From assembly GCF_008635795.1 (NCBI RefSeq), contig NZ_VWRQ01000007.1:186001-250000 (forward strand): 64,000 nt of DNA, read 5' to 3'. The DNA is from Paenibacillus tepidiphilus. Its GTDB lineage: Bacteria > Bacillota > Bacilli > Paenibacillales > Paenibacillaceae. This document shows, piece after piece, positions 58,985-64,000 of this stretch. The translations under genes were made by a program, and so were the position numbers. Positions within the stretch are counted from its first letter, which is position 1, and every line of letters begins with the position of its first letter. The notes beneath the pieces were generated by a model. That model had not been told where the DNA came from. It made no database searches and was given only the letters and a program-made list of their open reading frames with translations.

Positions 58985-59902
58985 TCATTTGGATGTTTCG
59001 ACGTAAAGCTCATTCATAACGGTTTGAATGCGGTAGGAGTGTTCAGGTAATTCCGATTCGATAAATGCTTTTACAGCATGCGCTTCGATGTCATACATCA
59101 CTTCAAGCTCTTTAGAAAAAAGCTTGCGCTCTTCTTGAATTAACTTGGCTAAACGGGGTTTCGCTTGCGGCGAAATCTCGTGCGCTATAATTTGTTGAAG
59201 GGCTTGTACATAGCAATCCAAAGGTCTGGCCCCGACGATCTTCACACCTTTATTGTCCTCGTTGACCATTATAACGGTTGGAAATCCCCGTACGCCTAAG
59301 CGGGAGGACAGCTGAAAATCCTCCTCCAGCAAATCCTGGGCGGAATCGAGCGCGGCTTCTTCAACGATGTGCCGGCCATCCAGTCCGAGCTGGTCAACGA
59401 TGGTTGCCAGCACTTCATCTTCAGCAATATTTTGATTAGATACAAATACCGCTTCCCGGGCGCGTCGTAAGAAATCCGTTTCTCTGCCTTCATGTCTGTG
59501 CTGGATAACCTTGAACACTCTCGAAGGCGGGAATGAGGATTGAATAGGACGGGTATGCCATAGCGATCCGTCGATGGGCATACGGGAATGCTTGCCCACT
59601 TCGCGCCAATGCTCAGCAACATCGGACGGCTTCTGGATACCGTTGCCTCCATCCGAAAAGCCCTTCCAGCTCGGCAGCAAGCCTCCCATTATGATTTTCA
59701 AATGAAAGTACTGCCCATATTCCTGAATAAAACGGCCCAGGACAGGCTCCAAAGCCCAGCAATGAGAGCAAATCGGATCCGTAACATAATAAAGCGTCAC
59801 ATTCTTCCCGGCTGGGTTCAGATCAATTTCCTGCACGGCTTCTTCATCTGCAGCACCACAAATGCCGGTCTCCATATCGCACATCATATGAGAATCTCTC
59901 AT
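58985..59902 (-). CDS. DsbA-fold protein of the SpxH/YjbH type
   Basis: 305 residues. Thioredoxin-like start VTLYYVTDPICSHCWALEPV with a CxxC (CSHC) motif, then LGVRGFPTVIMVN with the cis-Pro segment. The CWALEP stretch and size match YjbH/SpxH, the adaptor that presents Spx to ClpXP, but a FrnE-like oxidoreductase is also possible. The Cys-rich N-terminus (MMCDMETGICG) is unusual. Divergent from an HxlR regulator that probably controls it. Confidence 0.8.
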   Translation of the reverse strand: MRDSHMMCDMETGICGAADEEAVQEIDLNPAGKNVTLYYVTDPICSHCWALEPVLGRFIQEYGQYFHLKIIMGGLLPSWKGFSDGGNGIQKPSDVAEHWREVGKHSRMPIDGSLWHTRPIQSSFPPSRVFKVIQHRHEGRETDFLRRAREAVFVSNQNIAEDEVLATIVDQLGLDGRHIVEEAALDSAQDLLEEDFQLSSRLGVRGFPTVIMVNEDNKGVKIVGARPLDCYVQALQQIIAHEISPQAKPRLAKLIQEERKLFSKELEVMYDIEAHAVKAFIESELPEHSYRIQTVMNELYVETSK

Positions 59903-60014
59903 GCGTAATTTCAGCTCCTATACGGTTATTATAAGTGACATGATTTATTGTCCTTTGTATAGTATGATTATATTGCGTATAATCTTATGAACAAGTACTA
60001 TTATTTTTAATACC

Positions 60015-60033
60015 TAGTATAATTTATATACTA
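60015..60033. promoter_or_regulatory. Imperfect palindrome TAGTATAATTTATATACTA, likely HxlR operator
   Basis: 19-bp dyad just before the ribosome binding site of the hxlR-like gene, in the 145-bp gap between the divergent genes. Related half-sites (GTATAGTATGATTATA) lie near 59955-59990. Confidence 0.5.
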
Positions 60034-60047
60034 TTGGAGGATTTAGT

Positions 60048-60386
60048 ATGAAATACGAGCTGAATTTAGAACAGCTTTGTCCGGCTACGTTTGCCTTTCA
60101 TGTGATCGGCGGCAAATGGAACCTTCCTATTCTTGCTCACTTAAGCGAGGGAGAAGGAATCCGGTATAATGAATTAAAAAGGAGACTTAACGGCATTACA
60201 GGCACCACGCTCACCAACTGCCTCAAAGACCTTATTGAAAACGGAATCGTGCATAGAGAGCAGTACAACGAGATCCCTCCGCGCGTGGAATACTCGCTAA
60301 CTTTATCAGGGAGGGAATTAGTTCCGCTCATAGAGGCCATCGTTGCCTGGGGAGAAAGGAACATCCACACCATTGAAAGAAAATAA
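60048..60386 (+). CDS. HxlR-family transcriptional regulator
   Basis: 112 residues. Conserved Cys near the N-terminus (LEQLCPATFAFHVIGGKWNL), then RYNELKRRLNGITGTTLTNC (recognition helix) and the wing EYSLTLSGRELVPLIEAI. The Cys in this place is the redox or electrophile sensor in relatives such as YodB and HypR. TTGGAGG precedes the ATG. Divergent to the SpxH-like gene, consistent with thiol-stress control. Confidence 0.92.
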   Translation: MKYELNLEQLCPATFAFHVIGGKWNLPILAHLSEGEGIRYNELKRRLNGITGTTLTNCLKDLIENGIVHREQYNEIPPRVEYSLTLSGRELVPLIEAIVAWGERNIHTIERK

Positions 60387-60417
60387 GGCATGTATTTAAG
60401 AGGGGAAAGCGATCCTG

Positions 60418-61350
60418 ATGGAAGCAGACGGAGATGTTAAGAATAGCCGAGTTATGAACAAAGCCAAAAAAGCCCCGGTCCATCACTCTCCGGTCTCGGA
60501 GCATTTCCGGGGGTCTCTCCCTTTGTTCGTAAACCGTTATAATGAAGGCTTTGAACTCCGGGAACATGAACATGAGTATCTGGAGATGGTATATGTAATG
60601 TCGGGCGAAGGTTATCACTACGTCGGAAGCAGCATGGAACGGACCTCCAAAGGCTGCCTGTATATTTTGCCGGTCGGTACCTCTCATATCCTTCGCCCCG
60701 GCGACACTTCAGGCAAGAATAGCCTTATTGTCTATAACCTGTGCATCCTGCCCGGGTTTATCGGGATGCTGAAGAGCTGGCTCTCGTCCTACAGCAGCAG
60801 CGGCGGATTATGGTCGATTTATGACGGTGAGCCGGGGAGTCATATTGCCTTACTGGATAAAGCGATGCGCTTCCGGGAGCCGTTCGAGCAGCTTCACCGG
60901 GAGTTCGAAGAGCAAAAAGCGGGTTATGAGACAAGCATGTTCTCCATTCTGCTGCAGTTGACGGTGCAAATTTCCCGGCAGATGGAAGCGGCGGACGAAT
61001 ACAGCGGCAAAGCGGGAATAAGTGGAATGCATCGGGACATGTCCGGACTGCTTGACTACGTCAACCAGCATATCGCCGAACCTCTGACCCTTGAGCGGTT
61101 GGCGGCGGAGGCCGGCTTAAGCCGCAGACATTTCATCCGGAGGTTTCAGCAGCTGACCGGGATGGGCTTCTCCGGCTACCTGCAGCATAAACGGATCGAG
61201 TTAGCCTGCCGGCTGCTGCTGGAAACCGGAGACACCATCGAAAATATCGCAAAAAGCACAGGTTACCGTGACTTGACGCATTTCCGCCAGATGTTCCGCA
61301 GAATTATGGGGACCTGTCCAAAGGATTACCGTAAAAGCGGTAAATCGTAG
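60418..61350 (+). CDS. AraC-family transcriptional regulator with cupin domain
   Basis: 310 residues. The N-terminal cupin (REHEHEYLEMVYVMSGEGYH, GCLYILPVGTSHIL) senses a ligand, likely a sugar. The C-terminal tandem HTH has LTLERLAAEAGLSRRHFIRR and IENIAKSTGYRDLTHFRQMF. The ATG at 60418 has AGAGGGG 13 bases upstream; the ATG at 60454 is an alternative. It could govern the rhamnosidase-like gene nearby. Confidence 0.88.
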   Translation: MEADGDVKNSRVMNKAKKAPVHHSPVSEHFRGSLPLFVNRYNEGFELREHEHEYLEMVYVMSGEGYHYVGSSMERTSKGCLYILPVGTSHILRPGDTSGKNSLIVYNLCILPGFIGMLKSWLSSYSSSGGLWSIYDGEPGSHIALLDKAMRFREPFEQLHREFEEQKAGYETSMFSILLQLTVQISRQMEAADEYSGKAGISGMHRDMSGLLDYVNQHIAEPLTLERLAAEAGLSRRHFIRRFQQLTGMGFSGYLQHKRIELACRLLLETGDTIENIAKSTGYRDLTHFRQMFRRIMGTCPKDYRKSGKS

Positions 61351-61387
61351 ATTCCCCCACAAAGTGATGCCAAACTGTAATAATGCT

Positions 61388-61413
61388 CAAAAAAACGCTG
61401 CCCTAAGGCAGCG
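61388..61413 (-). terminator. Terminator of the sugar nucleotidyltransferase gene
   Basis: ACGCTGCC-TTAG-GGCAGCGT followed by T7 on the minus strand. The stem includes the stop codon of the gene. Confidence 0.92.
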
Positions 61414-62134
61414 TATCCTTCAGCTTTTCACCGGCTTCCTGCAGCGACTGGAAGGTTCCGGCGTCGCTCCACCAATCCTGAAGCACGTCATAGGTCAATT
61501 TGCGGTCCTTGGCATACAGATTGTTCACGTCGGTAATTTCCAGTTCGCCTCTCTGGGAAGGCGATACCCGGCGGATAATATCGAATACGGCTTCGTCGTA
61601 CATATAAATGCCGGTAACGCAGAACTGCGTTTGGGGATGCTCCGGCTTTTCTTCAATGTAGGTGATCAAGGAAGGGTCCTCGCTGTCGAATACAGGAACG
61701 CCGTATCTGCGCGCGTCCTCCACCGGCTTCAGCAGCACCTTGGCCGTGCCTTGCGGCTGTTGCATGTATTTCTCCACATAAGGCGTCAGATCATCCATAA
61801 AGAGATTATCACCCAGCAGCACGACAAAGCGTTCACCCGGGAGAATAAAGCCCTCCGCCAGTTCCAACGCTTCCGCAATGCCGCCGGCGGCTTCCTGGAT
61901 TTTGTAGGTCAGGGATACGCCGAATTCCGCCCCGCTTCCCAGAAAATCCGTATACTGCCCCGCGGACTGCTTGCTGATGACCAGGAGAATATCGGTTATA
62001 CCCCCCCGGCGCAGTCGGTCGATGCCGTAGCACACCATAGGATATTTGCCGACCGGAAGCAAATGTTTGTTCATAAGCCGGGTCAGCGGATAAAGTCTTG
62101 TTCCTGTTCCGCCCGCCAATATGACTCCTTTCAC
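61403..62134 (-). CDS. Sugar-1-phosphate nucleotidyltransferase (RmlA-like)
   Basis: 243 residues. MKGVILAGGTGTRLYPLTRL is the nucleotide-binding signature with the catalytic Arg, followed by KHLLPVGKYPMVCYGIDRL, FVVLLGDNLFMDD (metal Asp) and YIEEKPEHPQTQ. The family makes dTDP-glucose or a related nucleotide sugar. At 243 residues it is shorter than classic RmlA (about 290), matching the short Firmicute RfbA-like group. It supplies donors to the glycosyltransferases beside it. Confidence 0.9.
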   Translation of the reverse strand: MKGVILAGGTGTRLYPLTRLMNKHLLPVGKYPMVCYGIDRLRRGGITDILLVISKQSAGQYTDFLGSGAEFGVSLTYKIQEAAGGIAEALELAEGFILPGERFVVLLGDNLFMDDLTPYVEKYMQQPQGTAKVLLKPVEDARRYGVPVFDSEDPSLITYIEEKPEHPQTQFCVTGIYMYDEAVFDIIRRVSPSQRGELEITDVNNLYAKDRKLTYDVLQDWWSDAGTFQSLQEAGEKLKDTLP

Positions 62135-62181
62135 TTACTTTCCTCCTTTTTATCTGTGTCTTTAGCCTTCGGGTCAAGTCT

Positions 62182-62919
62182 TCAAATGAACTGGGCCGGA
62201 TCGATCTGCCATTTCTCGATGTACAATCTCCGGTTGCGCTCCAGCAGTTCGGACAGTACTTCGGCATAATGCTCCTTGAAGCTGGCGCTGCCTTCATGAT
62301 GTACGAGGCAGTCTCCTGCAATGAGCAGCTGGTAGCCGCGCAGTCTGGCGCGGTAGCAGTAGTCGTCGTCTTCGAAATGTCCCGGCGAAAAGCGCTCATC
62401 GAGCAAGCCTACCGTCTCGAGCAGCTCTCTTTTGAACAAAAAACACAGGCCAACCAATCTGCGGGCCTGCCGCCATTTGCGCGGGTCTTGCACGTTGGCT
62501 CTTCGCGCTTCCTCATAGAAACCGGCCAGGTCCGTATAATGGGTCTTCACCCGCTGCAGCCCGCTGGCATAGTTGGTGACCGGACCGACAATACCAACCT
62601 CCGGAGCGCTGTACAGCGCTGCCTTCAGATTATCCAGCCAGCCCGGCGCCACGATGACGTCGTTGTTGAGCAGCAGCAGCTCATCGCCCGAAGCCAGCTG
62701 CAGCCCCAGATTGCAGGCCGCCGGAAAGCCGCGGTTCTCGGGAAGCGACACAAATGTAATATTATCGGAACGGCAGTACAGGTCTGTTCCGTCCTCCGAA
62801 GCGTTGTCGACGACGATGATTTCATAGGGGACTGCGGTATGGGCTCTAATCGCTTCTATACAAGGTCGCAGCAGGCCGAGTCCGTTGTAGGTGGGGATTA
62901 CAATGCTGGTCATCGTCAT
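62182..62919 (-). CDS. Glycosyltransferase family 2
   Basis: 245 residues from the ATG at 62917-62919 behind GGAGG. TSIVIPTYNGLGLLRPCIEA, IIVVDNASEDGTD, LLLLNNDVIVAPGWLDNLKA (metal site) and PGHFEDDDYCYRAR are typical of O-antigen/rhamnosyl-type GT2 enzymes. The start overlaps the stop of the upstream GT2 gene (ATGA). Confidence 0.93.
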   Translation of the reverse strand: MTMTSIVIPTYNGLGLLRPCIEAIRAHTAVPYEIIVVDNASEDGTDLYCRSDNITFVSLPENRGFPAACNLGLQLASGDELLLLNNDVIVAPGWLDNLKAALYSAPEVGIVGPVTNYASGLQRVKTHYTDLAGFYEEARRANVQDPRKWRQARRLVGLCFLFKRELLETVGLLDERFSPGHFEDDDYCYRARLRGYQLLIAGDCLVHHEGSASFKEHYAEVLSELLERNRRLYIEKWQIDPAQFI

Positions 62920-63920
62920 ATGCGGTTCCTCCATGCCGCGAGCCGCCGCCGCTCTTCCAGCTGCCCTGCGGGAGACTGCGGGACGGCGGGCTGACGCTGC
63001 CTTAGCACTTCATGCAGCGCCTCTGCATGATCGCCGGCAATCAGCTGCTCCACTGCATTGCCGGCCCCCGTATTGCTCTCACGCAGCCGGTTATGCTTGA
63101 TTACATTCACCGCGCCCGCCTTCTCTACCCGCAGCCCCTTCATAAGCGCGAGGGCATGCGCCTTAGGCGGGACCATCAGCTCACGGCAGCCGATGCACTC
63201 CAGCGCGCGCCGTGACAAGGCATGCGGGACGGCGGTCAGCGAGCTGGCCCCGAGATCCTGCCGGTCCAGTACGGCGTTCAGATACAGCTTGCAGCGGGTC
63301 ACATTGTCGCTGAGGCCGAAGGGCGGCAGGAGGCCGTCCAGATCATTCAGCGCTACATCCACCCCGCCGTCGACGGCATGCGCAAAGGGGGCCAGCTTGC
63401 TTGCCGGCATATTCATGTCTCCGTCCAGAAACAGCAGGATATCGCCCCGGCTCAGCTTGGCTCCGAGCGCCCGCCCCACATCATGGCCGGCCGATTCCGG
63501 GCAGTGCACGATGATTGCCTTGCGGCACAGCCGTGAGCGCTCATAGCTGTAATCGGTACAGCCGTTAAGCACCACGATAATTTCCGCCGGGCTTAGGCGT
63601 TCCACCTGCTTCAGCAGACCCGGCAGGGTATCCGCCTCATTCCTGGCGGTGATGATAACAGACAGTGCGCCTTTGAGTCCGGGTAGCGGGCGGGCCGGGC
63701 TGCCGGCTCCCGGCTTACGTCCGGCAGCCGGCTTGCCTGCGCCGCTGCGGCGGCCCTGCCGGGAGGAAGCGCTGCGGCGGACCGCTGTCTTGGCCTTGCC
63801 GGCTGCCGGACGGGAGGCGGCCCGGGACCCGGCCACCGCCCTTGTGCGGGAGACGGCACTGACGCCGAGCGACAGCCTGCGACCGCTGCCGGATGCAGCT
63901 TTCGTACCGGATATCGTCAC
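62916..63920 (-). CDS. Glycosyltransferase family 2 with basic N-terminal extension
   Basis: 334 residues with a GTG start after GGAGATGG. The first 80 residues are low-complexity, rich in Arg, Ser, Ala and Gly (RAASRPAAGKAKTAVRRSAS..). They are followed by a GT2 core: LSVIITARNEADTLPGLLKQ, AEIIVVLNGCTDYSYE, GDILLFLDGDMNMPA (DxD). The basic extension echoes the Arg-rich tail of the GT4 at 39278-40879. The start overlaps the preceding partial gene (GTGA). Confidence 0.88.
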   Translation of the reverse strand: MTISGTKAASGSGRRLSLGVSAVSRTRAVAGSRAASRPAAGKAKTAVRRSASSRQGRRSGAGKPAAGRKPGAGSPARPLPGLKGALSVIITARNEADTLPGLLKQVERLSPAEIIVVLNGCTDYSYERSRLCRKAIIVHCPESAGHDVGRALGAKLSRGDILLFLDGDMNMPASKLAPFAHAVDGGVDVALNDLDGLLPPFGLSDNVTRCKLYLNAVLDRQDLGASSLTAVPHALSRRALECIGCRELMVPPKAHALALMKGLRVEKAGAVNVIKHNRLRESNTGAGNAVEQLIAGDHAEALHEVLRQRQPAVPQSPAGQLEERRRLAAWRNRI

Positions 63921-64000
63921 CTTACCATCTCCCTTCGCCGGGTGCCGTCGCTGAAGCCGGCTCTTGGTCCGCGGTGTTCCAGCACCCGGGCAAGCGCCTC
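63917..64000 (-). CDS. C-terminus of an upstream gene, probably a glycosylation enzyme (partial)
   Basis: From the right edge the minus strand reads EALARVLEHRGPRAGFSDGT and RRREMVR, then TGA, overlapping the GTG start of the next gene. Only 27 codons are inside the window. Coupling and context suggest another member of the glycosyltransferase operon; no domain can be recognised. Confidence 0.6.
   Translation of the reverse strand, partial: EALARVLEHRGPRAGFSDGTRRREMVR

Overview
The window looks like a chromosomal piece of a spore-forming Firmicute, most likely a Paenibacillus. The reasons are the gerA-type germinant receptor genes, gerE, a Spo0E-family phosphatase, a YhcN/YlaJ-type spore lipoprotein, a large set of CgeB-like and other glycosyltransferases of the kind used on Paenibacillus spore surfaces, strong AGGAGG ribosome binding sites, and a GC-rich core interrupted by one visibly AT-rich block. 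No rRNA, tRNA or CRISPR array was seen.

Layout. 1-2.5 kb: GerAB (cut by the window edge) and GerAA. 2.8-5.1 kb: a small orphan gene, a two-gene unit with a retropepsin-like protease, and a SagB-type oxidoreductase, partly bracketed by a 90-bp direct repeat that duplicates the tail and terminator of gerE. 5.19-26.2 kb: a 21-kb AT-rich integrated element sitting inside gerE. 26.7-29.6 kb: an RpiR-type regulator with nagB and nagA. 29.7-43.6 kb: a spore lipoprotein, then a long polysaccharide and glycosylation block on the minus strand. It holds glycosyltransferases, a methyltransferase, and three UDP-sugar enzymes that could make an L-FucNAc or L-QuiNAc nucleotide sugar. 44-49 kb: an ATPase, a Spo0E-like gene, a WsfD-like membrane transferase and an LTA-synthase-like enzyme, bracketed by two matching arrays of 21-bp dyads. 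49.9-64 kb: an ECF sigma factor with its membrane partner, an amidohydrolase behind a purine riboswitch, two acetyltransferases, a cluster of small helical proteins, a rhamnosidase-like enzyme, an SpxH/DsbA-like protein divergent from an HxlR regulator, an AraC regulator, a sugar nucleotidyltransferase and more glycosyltransferases.

The main discovery is the 21-kb element. It splits gerE, the late mother-cell sporulation regulator, into a 5' part (26216-26359) and a 3' part (5112-5192). Joining the two parts at a central TT shared by both ends gives an in-frame 74-codon gene, the same length as B. subtilis GerE. The predicted circular junction has 13-bp perfect inverted arms around the same TT, as expected for a large serine recombinase site, and the element encodes three such recombinases. 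Its cargo looks like a defence island: a DUF4011 helicase-nuclease (Hhe-like), SIR2 plus HerA, a PUA/EVE-Mrr restriction protein, and an unrecognised membrane-protein/methyltransferase cluster. This suggests an immune island that must leave the mother-cell chromosome for GerE to be made, comparable to skin in sigK. I recall a gerE-intervening element reported in one Bacillus cereus strain, but I cannot compare the two from sequence here.
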